A stretch of 21,988 bases of DNA, taken from positions 1 to 21,988 of the forward strand of contig JAWDOK010000018.1 of assembly GCA_046533895.1 (NCBI GenBank). The letters are read 5' to 3'. The notes under the pieces were generated by a model. The model worked only from the letters and a program-made list of their open reading frames with translations. It searched no databases and was not told where the DNA came from. Both the position numbers and the translations under genes were made by a program. Origin of the DNA: Acidianus hospitalis (GTDB lineage Archaea; Thermoproteota; Thermoprotei_A; Sulfolobales; Sulfolobaceae). Shown here one piece after another: positions 15,746 through 21,988 of the stretch. Position 1 is the stretch's first letter. The number at the start of each line of letters is the position of its first letter.

Positions 15746-16829
15746 ATGATTAGCCCCTCATGTGGAATGGAAATTCCGGACGGAGTCTTACAATGCCCTA
15801 ACTGCGGATATCAATTTCAACTTGACCAGCCTGACATGAGCCTTTTGCAGCAAATACAACTAGACTTATCAAACCTACCTTTCAATCCGATATGTGGAGA
15901 ACAGTTAATTGCCGCCTCAAGATATGTACAGTATAGCGTAACCTCTCAGACTTATTATCCTCAATCTTCCCCGTCTATCGATATAGGAGGAATAATAAAC
16001 ATTGGAGGTCAACCACAGTATAATAATCCACAAACAATGACAGTCTCCATGTACATTTACGGAGCTTTTTATGTCACTAACATGAGGATGGTTTTCCACG
16101 CTCAAACCTTTAGCTGTTCTAGATGCTTTGCCCAACCACCTTTTAATCCATACGTGGATTCAATATGGTATAATCCCCAAGCAATACAAGCTTTAATACA
16201 AACTTACAGGGGTCAAGATCCTAACTCTGTAAATGGAATTGATGTAAAAAATTATAAAGGTCACATAATAATCCAAGTTTCTAAACAATTTGATTACGAC
16301 GCAAGTAACGGTAGAATTAGAGATGATAGGGATATATTAATAATCCCAGGAGGAAGAGTTGATTTTCTAGACAGGTTTGTTGATAGTGTTTACCCGTGGC
16401 GTAACTTATCCTCTAATTCCGCCACGGGCACCCCTCTTAAGGGATCATGCACATTCACCCATTGGGGCTAGTCGAGGGAAACACCACTACCCTCCTATCC
16501 ACACCTTTATCACTCCCCAAACCTCGTGAGCAGTGCCCGTCATCAGTTAGGAAGATCATTAATAAAAACAACTTCGGTAATACTATATAAACATTACTTA
16601 ATCAAAACAATATTTAGATTAAAAATAACGAGTAGTTACGTAGAAGCGTTACAGTCTATGAGAGGACTTTAGAAATGCCTTTGGTAACGATATTCAAGCT
16701 ACGTTAGACCAGTTATTGCCAACAGATTTAGCTAGCCAGATCTCGCAAATGTCGCAATGCGTTAATAATGATTACGACCAATTTAAACAACAAGCAATAT
16801 CAAATCCCGATGAACACCATTTCTTCTAA
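15746..16829 (+). pseudogene. Zinc-ribbon protein of unknown function, interrupted by a TnpB relic and a frameshift
   Basis: The 5' part (15746-16393) encodes an N-terminal zinc ribbon, S-P-S-C-G-M-E-I-P-D-G...C-P-N-C-G, whose first Cys is replaced by Ser. It is followed by a beta-rich domain with Y-G-A-F-Y-V-T-N-M-R-M-V-F-H, a second C-S-R-C pair and I-I-I-P-G-G-R-V-D-F-L-D-R-F-V-D-S-V. GC-rich foreign DNA then interrupts it. The 3' part resumes by 16640 with V-E-A-L-Q-S-M-R, needs one extra G removed near 16665 to continue D-F-R-N-A-F-G-N-D-I-Q-A-T-L, and ends at TAA 16827-16829 after H-H-F-F. The original product was about 280-295 residues. The current frame instead stops at 16469-16471 after reading into the insert. 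The ATG at 15746 is chosen from the TATA box spacing; a TTG lies three codons upstream. Function unknown. Confidence 0.65.
16394..16560 (-). mobile_element. Relic of a second TnpB element (tnpB 3' end and right-end hairpin), antisense to its host gene
   Basis: On the minus strand one frame reads V-S-L-D-[stop]-P-Q-W-V-N-V-H-D-P-L-R-G-V-P-V and then A-E-L-E-D-K-L-R-H-G-stop, which looks like the C-terminal tail of an IS1341-type TnpB. The stretch GGGGCTAGTCGAGGG (16464-16478) resembles GGGGCAGTCGAGAGGG in the 3' part of the other tnpB (12115-12130). The final CCCGTGGCG/CGCCACGGG hairpin (16393-16401 and 16420-16428) would be the right-end or guide-RNA stem. Other inverted pairs are ACGGGCAC/GTGCCCGT and TTGGGG/CCCCAA. 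The tnpA and most of tnpB are gone, so it is either a non-autonomous derivative or a deletion remnant. The limit on the 16550-16640 side is unclear; TTAC occurs at 16390-16393, 16594-16597 and 16636-16639. Confidence 0.6.
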
Positions 16830-16901
16830 CCCTACTATCGGTTTTACCGTACAGAAAAAGAAGTGATATTTTAAAAACTTTACAAGCACGATTATATCTT
16901 T

Positions 16902-17468
16902 TTATACTAAAAAAGTTAATAATCCTTCTCCTTTACTTTTGCCAAATAGTTCCCAAATAGAGTAAGGTATTTCTACCTCGTCTATATTAACACTCTTAAT
17001 TATTTTGAAAGAAAAGCTCTTATTACTTCTCCTCTCTAACCTTATTAATGAATGAGCAGAATGAAGACCAAAAATTGAGCCCTCCTTTTCCCTATCCATA
17101 AAGCTGAAGATGAAAACTCTTCCTGCATTCCTAATTGCGGAAACTATTTCTCCGTAAAGCTTTCTGTGGTGATAAGGATCTACGAGAATCATATCCTCAT
17201 TCATTGCCTCTATAGTAGGTTTTACGTCTTCTGCCTTGAAAGCCCTCCTTATGTAAATCTCTCCTTTAACGTTAAATATTTCCCTAAACCTTCTTATTAA
17301 CTCTGGGTCAATTCCTCCTCTTTCGCCCACAATTACTACCTTTATTGGAGAAGAAAGTACTATGACGCGATGATAAAAGAGCCATAGAATTTCTCTATCT
17401 GTTGAATAAAATTCAACTATCCTGTCAGGAGAAATTATCCTATCTATTTCATCAAATCCGGTAATCAT
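16902..17468 (-). CDS. RecA/RadA-fold protein without a Walker A motif, third gene of the PolB2 operon
   Basis: A 188-residue protein. The beginning, M-I-T-G-F-D-E-I-D, resembles the T-G-x-x-E-L-D start of RadA/KaiC domains. A Walker-B-like strand M-I-L-V-D is at 93-97, and the H-S-A-H-S-L-I-R-L-E-R segment near 137-146 corresponds to a late RadA/KaiC core motif. No G-x-x-x-x-G-K-T/S loop is present, so ATP hydrolysis is unlikely; it looks like an inactivated RecA-family paralogue. The start ATG overlaps the polB2 stop by four bases (ATGA), so it is co-translated with the polymerase. By analogy with the damage-inducible Dpo2 operon of Sulfolobus, which as I recall also has three genes, it may recruit or regulate PolB2 at damaged DNA. 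The fold is inferred from motif pattern only. Confidence 0.65.
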   Translation of the reverse strand: MITGFDEIDRIISPDRIVEFYSTDREILWLFYHRVIVLSSPIKVVIVGERGGIDPELIRRFREIFNVKGEIYIRRAFKAEDVKPTIEAMNEDMILVDPYHHRKLYGEIVSAIRNAGRVFIFSFMDREKEGSIFGLHSAHSLIRLERRSNKSFSFKIIKSVNIDEVEIPYSIWELFGKSKGEGLLTFLV

Positions 17469-19129
17469 AAAAATCCCTTAAATTCCTCGTAAGTCCTCTT
17501 GAGGTAATTTAGGTAGTAGAAAACGTCAACTCCTCTAAAACCGTTATAAGCTTCATAAAATCCTTTAATTCCCCTAACGTAAGGAATTCCGTCAATCCAG
17601 ATAACGTAATCCTTAGGCTCACCTCTCACTATCCTTTCTCTATATTTCTTGTAGATTTCATCAATTTCCTTAACGTTTATCTCTTCGCAGGAATTGGCTT
17701 TACTTAAAGAGCTAAGAACTTCTTCCAGGAAGTCTTTTACTACGTTAGGCATATTACTCCTTATTACTCCTCTGACCTTCATTTCTTCTCCTTTTCCGAA
17801 ATACCTTGTAGGATAAGGAAATCCTTCCTTATTTTTTGTAAATATCATCCATTTAAACTCCTCAACCTTAACCCTAAGTCCGGTAATTTCCTCAAGTTTT
17901 TTAACGTAATCCTTTACGTTACCTATAACGGAAAGAGAATCTATTACTCCATGAAGGACTTCCAATCCCATTTCTTCTGCCAACTCAATTGCTTGTCTCA
18001 ACGTTTTTCTGGCAAAGTAAGTTACAAGCTCATAAGCCTCAATTTTACCGAATTTTGAATTCCTAAAACCTAAATACCCGAAGGAAGCTACTAGCATCCA
18101 CTTTACTGCCTCAGCCCTTTCTTCGTCAATTTTCTTTAACTCCTCTTTCCTCTTTATTAGCCATTCCAACGCTTCTGGAACTATTCCCTTCTCTTTAAGA
18201 CAGATGGAATGGCCTATTTCAGTCTTTAAGTCTTCACAAGCGTCTACAGTTTCTGCTGAAATGTTATACTTTACAATTAGTGAAGGATACATTGAGGAAA
18301 AGTCTATCTGATAAACGTTATTGAAGCAACCAACTTTAGGGAAGATTACTAACCCGCCTCTGTCTGCTTTTTCTAATTCCTCAATAGTCCTCATTTTCTC
18401 AACCCTTGGCACAACCTTTGGTATAATGTACTTTCTCTTTAATGCCACCCAAGCTTCATTAGTAGTTAAAGCTTTACCTATTGTTGCGTAAGCTATTTCC
18501 CTTAACAATACTTTAGAATCATAAGACCATTCTATTAATCCTTTTATTGAAACCGGCGACCTCTTCCTCTTAATGTCAATTTTTACTACAGCATCTACAT
18601 TATTACATGCAATTCCTAAGCATTCAGCTACGTCAACTTTAACTTTAGGGTTTTGTTCAACCCTTTCTTCTCCGTTTTCTATAATCTTTATCTTACTCCC
18701 AGTCTCTCCTTCGCCGTACCAATCTAACGGTATTAAAGTTGCGTAAGATATATTAGGAAAATCGTCGTCCCTAGTTTTGATCTCGTTGCCCTCTATACTA
18801 ACCCATCTAAAAGGGAGAATTCCTAGTCTATATAATGTTTGAGACAGTACCGATGGAGTCTCGTTTACTACATTTAACTTATTCCTTATATAATAATAAG
18901 CAGAAATGTCGTCAACCTCAAAACGGTAGACTTTCCTTTTCTTTCCTTGATAATTCCATTCTTCCTCCTCATAACTTACAACGGCTGGGTGTTGCATTAC
19001 CATTTCTGGGTTTTCAGTAATTACGTAAACTGGGAAAGTTGTTTTTACAAAAGCCTTTTTGAAGTTGTTAAGGTAAAGAATTAGTCCTCCTCTTATAGGC
19101 TTTGCATCTATTAGATATCCTTCAACCAT
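17465..19129 (-). CDS. polB2: Family B DNA polymerase PolB2 (Dpo2), altered motif C
   Basis: A 554-residue DNA polymerase, much shorter than replicative family B enzymes (~780-880). It lacks recognisable 3'-5' exonuclease motifs. Motif A is D-F-S-S-M-Y-P-S (D276). Motif B is K-W-M-L-V-A-S-F-G-Y-L-G, with Ser in place of the usual Asn. Motif C, normally Y-G-D-T-D-S, reads H-G-V-I-D-S: the first Asp is Val395 and only D397 remains. Such changes led the PolB2 group to be called inactivated, yet reports on Sulfolobus PolB2/Dpo2 describe polymerase and lesion-bypass extension activity. I start at ATG 19129, preceded by GAGGAG at suitable spacing; a GTG three codons upstream lacks that spacing. It overlaps the small gene upstream and the RadA-like gene downstream, giving a tight three-gene operon under a damage-type promoter. 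Confidence 0.88.
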   Translation of the reverse strand: MVEGYLIDAKPIRGGLILYLNNFKKAFVKTTFPVYVITENPEMVMQHPAVVSYEEEEWNYQGKKRKVYRFEVDDISAYYYIRNKLNVVNETPSVLSQTLYRLGILPFRWVSIEGNEIKTRDDDFPNISYATLIPLDWYGEGETGSKIKIIENGEERVEQNPKVKVDVAECLGIACNNVDAVVKIDIKRKRSPVSIKGLIEWSYDSKVLLREIAYATIGKALTTNEAWVALKRKYIIPKVVPRVEKMRTIEELEKADRGGLVIFPKVGCFNNVYQIDFSSMYPSLIVKYNISAETVDACEDLKTEIGHSICLKEKGIVPEALEWLIKRKEELKKIDEERAEAVKWMLVASFGYLGFRNSKFGKIEAYELVTYFARKTLRQAIELAEEMGLEVLHGVIDSLSVIGNVKDYVKKLEEITGLRVKVEEFKWMIFTKNKEGFPYPTRYFGKGEEMKVRGVIRSNMPNVVKDFLEEVLSSLSKANSCEEINVKEIDEIYKKYRERIVRGEPKDYVIWIDGIPYVRGIKGFYEAYNGFRGVDVFYYLNYLKRTYEEFKGFL

Positions 19130-19347
19130 TTTTTGCACTCCTCTGCAAGTTCTGATAATAAGGCTAAGAAGAGCAATTCGGAAGGGCTCAAATCTTCATC
19201 ATAAGACGCGTTTTGGAAGTACCTTATCTTTCCTTTAGCTCTCTCAAGTATAGGAAGTAAATGGGGAGAAGCCCTACTTAGTATTCTCTCCAATTTTTCA
19301 ATCTCCCTCTGCAGGGAGTAAGTGTATGAGGGTTGTGTTCTTCCCAT
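19111..19347 (-). CDS. Small helical protein, first gene of the PolB2 operon
   Basis: A 78-residue protein without membrane segments, predicted mostly alpha-helical and charged. It contains L-Q-R-E-I-E-K-L-E-R-I-L, L-L-P-I-L-E-R-A-K and a C-terminal helix with E-L-A-E-E-C-K-K-W-L-K. I do not recognise a domain. It overlaps polB2 by 19 bases, and the polB2 ribosome site lies within its last codons, so the two are translated together. An in-frame TTG four codons upstream (19359) exists, but the ATG at 19347 has an A/T-rich TATA box about 24 bases before it. A role as a small PolB2 partner is inferred from position alone. Confidence 0.7.
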   Translation of the reverse strand: MGRTQPSYTYSLQREIEKLERILSRASPHLLPILERAKGKIRYFQNASYDEDLSPSELLFLALLSELAEECKKWLKDI

Positions 19348-19365
19348 GAAAATAAACAAGTCGAA

Positions 19366-19420
19366 TAAATAAATAAGCTTAGAGAGTAAACCGAAAGTGA
19401 AAAATTGAGGTATTAGTTTC
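19366..19420 (-). promoter_or_regulatory. PolB2 operon promoter with ANTTTC-type DNA-damage-response hexamers
   Basis: A TATA box ATTTATTTAT (minus strand, 19366-19375) lies about 24 bases before the ATG at 19347. Upstream, ACTTTC is on the minus strand at 19393-19398 and AGTTTC on the plus strand at 19415-19420. A third match, ATTTTC, touches the start codon. ANTTTC is the hexamer described for the Orc1-2-controlled DNA damage response in Sulfolobus islandicus. The short motif occurs often by chance in A/T-rich DNA, but its place just upstream of TATA at this operon is meaningful. Confidence 0.55.
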
Positions 19421-19479
19421 GGCTTTAAAAAGTATTACTTAGTTGAGATTACAGCCTGTTACGATAATAACACTTCATG

Positions 19480-19863
19480 TTATTCCTTAGGAATAAGTAG
19501 TACTTTAACCTCTTTAACTTTACTAAGCTCGTGATCAGTTGTTACGGCAGTTGAATTTGTACTTTTGGCAGAGGCCAGTAAGAACGCGTCTCCTAAGGAG
19601 AGGTTATACTTAATTTTCAACTTGGCCACGCTTTTAATTATGTCCTCGCTGTTAACATCTATTAGCTTAAATGTATCCCTGATCAAGGTATATTTAAATA
19701 GAGATTCCTTCCAGCCTTTGACTTTAGCATATGAATAAAGGAATTCTGTAAGATTTACCGAATTTATAAAAGCTTCATTCATGTTTTTCTCTATTATCTC
19801 TTTGGCCTTGTTATTTCCATAAAAATACAAAATTAATGTAGAGGCGTCAAGTACTACTTTCAC
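19480..19863 (-). CDS. vapC: VapC-type PIN-domain toxin ribonuclease (second pair)
   Basis: A 127-residue PIN nuclease with all four acidic residues: D6 (V-V-L-D-A-S), E40 (V-N-L-T-E-F), D92 (S-L-G-D-A-F-L-L-A) and D110 (V-T-T-D-H-E-L). The start is GTG at 19861-19863, with a GGAGAAGAG stretch before it, and the gene overlaps its antitoxin by 17 bases. It belongs to a different branch from the toxin at 9886 (S-L-G-D-A-F against K-P-S-D-A-F; little other similarity), so the pairs are not recent copies of each other. Expected role: Mg2+-dependent RNA cleavage, restrained by the VapB upstream. Confidence 0.85.
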   Translation of the reverse strand: MKVVLDASTLILYFYGNNKAKEIIEKNMNEAFINSVNLTEFLYSYAKVKGWKESLFKYTLIRDTFKLIDVNSEDIIKSVAKLKIKYNLSLGDAFLLASAKSTNSTAVTTDHELSKVKEVKVLLIPKE

Positions 19864-20077
19864 GTTCTCTTCTCCTCTCCTCTTCCAGAATGTTTAAAGC
19901 TTTTATTGCATCTTTGTCACTACCAAAGTATTTTCTAATATCACCACGAGGAAATATATAAATTCCCTCATCATCAACTATAACGTTAACTTCGTCACCT
20001 TCTTTCAAGTTGAATTTTTCTCTTATCTCCTTTGGTATTACAATAATACCTTTCTTATGAACCTTCAGTGTATACAT
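19847..20077 (-). CDS. vapB: VapB-type antitoxin, AbrB fold (second pair)
   Basis: A 76-residue antitoxin whose first half is an AbrB swapped-hairpin domain (L-K-V-H-K-K-G-I-I-V-I-P-K-E-I-R and L-K-E-G-D-E-V-N-V-I), followed by a charged C-terminal region rich in Glu and Arg that would contact VapC. The frame is open for 20 further codons, but I choose ATG 20077: the preceding segment is unlike AbrB proteins, the domain normally begins within a few residues of the start, and an A/T box (CTTAAAG on the minus strand, about 20101-20107) lies at leaderless distance. The inverted repeat at 20107-20135 is a likely operator. Confidence 0.8.
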   Translation of the reverse strand: MYTLKVHKKGIIVIPKEIREKFNLKEGDEVNVIVDDEGIYIFPRGDIRKYFGSDKDAIKALNILEEERRRERESST

Positions 20078-20100
20078 ATAAAATAATATCCTCATGAATA

Positions 20101-20135
20101 CTTTAAGTTTAACTTTACTTATCCTTAAGTTAAAC
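20101..20135. promoter_or_regulatory. Inverted repeat and TATA box upstream of the second vapB
   Basis: Perfect 9-bp arms GTTTAACTT (20107-20115) and AAGTTAAAC (20127-20135) are separated by 11 bases, so their centres are 20 bp (two helical turns) apart. They lie directly upstream of the A/T box. This is the spacing expected for a dimeric or paired repressor such as VapBC; the protein that binds is inferred. Confidence 0.5.
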
Positions 20136-20248
20136 AAAGGCTGAATTTCAACATATAAAAGTTTAAATTAATAATTCGTTCTTCTCTCTATGATAATTTA
20201 TAAGCAACAGAGAAAATGCTAATCATTGTAAAAATTCTTCTCATTTTA

Positions 20249-20314
20249 TTTACACTTTGTAAAAGGGGATATAAGGTCGAAATTGTTTATAACATTACAA
20301 TAAGTCTTTTAAAC
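20249..20314 (+). promoter_or_regulatory. Promoter region of the 20338 transporter
   Basis: A TATA box TTTTAAAC (20307-20314) is centred about 27 bases before the ATG at 20338. A small palindrome, TTTACA and TGTAAA around CTT (20249-20263), lies 75-90 bases upstream of the ATG and could be a regulator site. The rest of 20136-20337 is A/T-rich without a visible gene. Confidence 0.4.
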
Positions 20315-20337
20315 AAGATTGTAAGTTTAAAGCAAGG

Positions 20338-21588
20338 ATGATAAAGTACAGCACAAAGTGGATGTATCTCGTAATACCATTTAACATGGCAATAGGGCCA
20401 ATTTCCACTTTAGTCACTTTACAAATTTTAACCCTTGGCGGTAATGCAATAGACGTAGCTTACGTAATTTCTCTAGGTAACGCAGTATTAATTCCTGCGT
20501 CAATAATGTGGGGTTTCTTGGCCGATAGAATGGACAGGAAAAAGCAAATATTATTAAGCTTTGCAGGAACTGCACTACCCTTGCTATTAATGCCTTTCTT
20601 TAATTCCATTTCCTTCGTTGCTATTAATTATTCCCTGTTAGTTTTCATGAGCGCAGCATCAACTACACCTTTCAACCTATTAGTTATGGAATCTGCAGAG
20701 AAAAAACATTGGGGTTCGCTGTTTTCCAAGTTCTCTTTCTTCTCCTCCATTGGTATGTTGTTAGGTTTGCTTGCCTCAACTTTTCTAGTTATTTTTCTAA
20801 AAATTTACGAAGTAGAGGAAATTCTAGGCATATTAACTCTGGGAACTTTGATTGCCGGATTCAAGATGGTTCCTAGGCCAGTAATAACCTTTGAGAGGAC
20901 TGCAATGCTACAACATAAAGAGTCTTTCATGATTAGGATAAGGCATTTGCCACTCTTCTTCCTTCATTTGCCTAATATTCACAGTTTTAAAGTATTTTCT
21001 CTCAGCAGGCTTACTAAAAAACCAATAAATTATATTCCTCTCCTTTACCTAGGGCTGGTCATTTTTTATATAAGTAGCGGGATATTTAATACAGTTTACC
21101 CTGCAGGGCTTTACGTTAAAGGATTGGAGAAATCTGAGGTATTACTAGTTATAACCGTAGGGATAGTATTCCAAATATTGGGCTTTAGGATTTCATCAAG
21201 TTTACTTGAAGCAAAGGAAGAGAGTAAGATAGCTCACCTTTCATTAATTTTAAGAGGTTCTTCATACGTAGTACTTGGTGCGTTTTCCGTTTTCTTTTTA
21301 GGTTACCCAATACTAATCTCTGGACTGATTTTTTATCCTCTAGCCGCAGGAATAGCTTACTCCCTCTTTTATTCTTCCTCTACTACAATGATTTTTAAAA
21401 TCGTAGGAGAAAGGCAACAAGGTAGAGGGTTAGGAGTCTACAGTACGGTAGTAGGTATTTCGCTCTTTGTAGGCTCTTTAGTCTCAGGTTACATTACGCA
21501 TTACCTAGGCTATGGAATAGATTTCATAATTGCTGGTTTACTCTTACTTGCAGACTCTTACTTATTCCGCTACCTAGAAGAGGGATAA
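20338..21588 (+). CDS. MFS transporter of unknown substrate
   Basis: Membrane protein of 416 residues with about 12 hydrophobic segments and the MFS loop W-G-F-L-A-D-R-M-D-R-K-K (about residues 58-69). A long, basic, His-containing cytoplasmic loop between the halves (about 180-225, including F-M-I-R-I-R-H-L-P and F-S-L-S-R-L-T-K-K-P) is larger than in the other two MFS proteins here. The second-half loop is weakly conserved (G-E-R-Q-Q-G-R-G-L-G). It shares no special motif with the proteins at 3644 and 10764, so it is a separate subfamily, perhaps close to drug or sugar efflux permeases. It stands alone between the second VapBC pair and the ATPase gene. Confidence 0.8.
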   Translation: MIKYSTKWMYLVIPFNMAIGPISTLVTLQILTLGGNAIDVAYVISLGNAVLIPASIMWGFLADRMDRKKQILLSFAGTALPLLLMPFFNSISFVAINYSLLVFMSAASTTPFNLLVMESAEKKHWGSLFSKFSFFSSIGMLLGLLASTFLVIFLKIYEVEEILGILTLGTLIAGFKMVPRPVITFERTAMLQHKESFMIRIRHLPLFFLHLPNIHSFKVFSLSRLTKKPINYIPLLYLGLVIFYISSGIFNTVYPAGLYVKGLEKSEVLLVITVGIVFQILGFRISSSLLEAKEESKIAHLSLILRGSSYVVLGAFSVFFLGYPILISGLIFYPLAAGIAYSLFYSSSTTMIFKIVGERQQGRGLGVYSTVVGISLFVGSLVSGYITHYLGYGIDFIIAGLLLLADSYLFRYLEEG

Positions 21589-21683
21589 AAAAGGAGGTTT
21601 TGCATTTAAATTAGAAGATGAAAGCAAAAATTAATATTTAATGCAAATATCTTGGAAGGTATAAAATCTATTTAATGAAATTA

Positions 21684-21740
21684 AACTGGTCTATAAGAGA
21701 CCAGTTAATACGAAAAACTGGTCGGAAAAAGACTTAAATG
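21684..21740 (+). promoter_or_regulatory. Inverted and direct AACTGGTC repeats plus TATA box before the ATPase gene
   Basis: AACTGGTCT (21684-21692) and AGACCAGTT (21698-21706) form a perfect inverted repeat with a five-base spacer. A third AACTGGTC follows at 21716-21723. A TATA box CTTAAATG (21733-21740) is centred about 24 bases before the ATG at 21760. Three copies of one half-site just upstream of TATA point to a transcription factor site; the hairpin could instead help terminate the transporter mRNA, but it lacks a T-run. Confidence 0.5.
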
Positions 21741-21759
21741 CATAATCTCTATCATTCTT

Positions 21760-21988
21760 ATGGAAGAAGGAATAAAGAGCTTCATAGCTGAATGGCTTAC
21801 TTCACCATTACCTAATATAATAGAAAGGGACTTATCCCTACCACTAGACAAGGATTACGTAATTACAGTAACCGGTGGAAGAAGGAGCGGTAAAACTTTC
21901 CTCCTCTATCAGACAATAAAGAAAATAATTGAAGGAGGCTTAGCTTCCCGTGACGAAATCCTATACGTCGACTTTGATGATTATAGGT
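21760..21988 (+). CDS. AAA-type ATPase (partial, runs off the right edge)
   Basis: The 76 codons visible encode the N-terminus of a P-loop ATPase. The Walker A motif is G-G-R-R-S-G-K-T-F at about residues 43-51, preceded by V-I-T-V-T and followed by a helix L-L-Y-Q-T-I-K-K-I-I and the strand I-L-Y-V-D-F-D-D. The pattern resembles the archaeal AAA_14/DUF4143 ATPases ('ATP-binding proteins, AAA+ superfamily'), common and often mobile in Sulfolobales, of poorly known function. The remainder, including any C-terminal DNA-binding or nuclease-like domain, lies beyond the window. The start follows a well-placed TATA box and the AACTGGTC repeats. Confidence 0.75.
   Translation, partial: MEEGIKSFIAEWLTSPLPNIIERDLSLPLDKDYVITVTGGRRSGKTFLLYQTIKKIIEGGLASRDEILYVDFDDYR

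Noticed and set aside
15917..16135. Minus-strand open frame inside the zinc-ribbon gene
   Set aside because: Shadow of the beta-rich coding region; no domain, ribosome site or neighbour supports it.
16393..16540. Novel structured non-coding RNA suggested by nested inverted repeats
   Set aside because: The minus strand carries a TnpB-like C-terminal reading frame and a block shared with the other tnpB, so a transposon right end explains the structure better.
16472..16640. Exact target-site duplication TTAC on both sides of the second relic
   Set aside because: IS200/IS605 insertion does not normally duplicate the target, TTAC occurs three times here by base composition, and several joins leave the host frame open; the boundary cannot be fixed from this sequence alone.
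18835..19020. Plus-strand open frame inside polB2
   Set aside because: Antisense to the N-terminal part of the polymerase, with no independent support.

Overview
The window looks like a chromosomal segment of a thermoacidophilic crenarchaeon of the order Sulfolobales, most likely an Acidianus/Sulfurisphaera/Metallosphaera-type genome. The reasons are strongly AT-rich DNA, TATA boxes centred about 23-28 bases before many start codons (leaderless transcripts), a PolB2-type DNA polymerase operon, a CpsA-type M20 amidohydrolase, VapBC modules, and IS1341-type TnpB sequences matching the Sulfolobales type as I remember it. The genus is inference. I see no tRNA, rRNA or CRISPR array.

Layout. 1-2661 (minus): urease genes ureAB (fused), ureC and the start of ureE, cut by the left edge. 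2850-7290: a nucleoside-phosphorylase-like protein, an MFS transporter, a CodA-type cytosine deaminase, then on the minus strand an M20 amidohydrolase. 7354-9845: a 48-codon reading frame joined to a multi-spanning membrane protein, a 5'-truncated aminotransferase relic, and a class I glutamine amidotransferase. 9886-11945: a VapBC pair with a near-perfect palindrome at its start, and an MFS paralogue of the transporter at 3644. 12052-13315: a decayed TnpB element sitting in a small gene. 13798-14826: a secreted, membrane-anchored phospholipase-D-like protein. 14940-16829: a divergent pair of damaged genes, one frameshifted, the other split by a second, antisense TnpB relic. 16902-19347 (minus): a three-gene PolB2 operon whose promoter carries ANTTTC-type hexamers, the DNA-damage-response motif known in Sulfolobus. 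19480-20077: a second VapBC pair with its own inverted repeat. 20338-21588: another MFS protein. 21760 to the right edge: the start of an AAA-type ATPase.

How the genes may work together. Urease, cytosine deaminase, nucleoside phosphorylase, M20 amidohydrolase and the nearby transporters all fit scavenging of nitrogen from urea, nucleobases and amide compounds, and the ammonia released would also buffer an acidophile's cytoplasm. This joint role is inference from content and proximity. The genes lie on both strands with separate promoters, so they are a neighbourhood rather than one operon. The stretch from about 7300 to 16900 carries most of the transfer and decay: toxin-antitoxin genes, mobile-element relics and broken genes. 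The PolB2 operon is the clearest stress-response unit.

Most notable points: a urease whose flap cysteine is valine; a cytosine deaminase with Cys at the position of E. coli Asp314; PolB2 with an incomplete DTD motif and damage-type promoter hexamers; two TnpB relics that each interrupt a reconstructable gene; near-palindromic operator candidates at both VapBC promoters; and an unidentified 48-aa frame coupled to a membrane protein.
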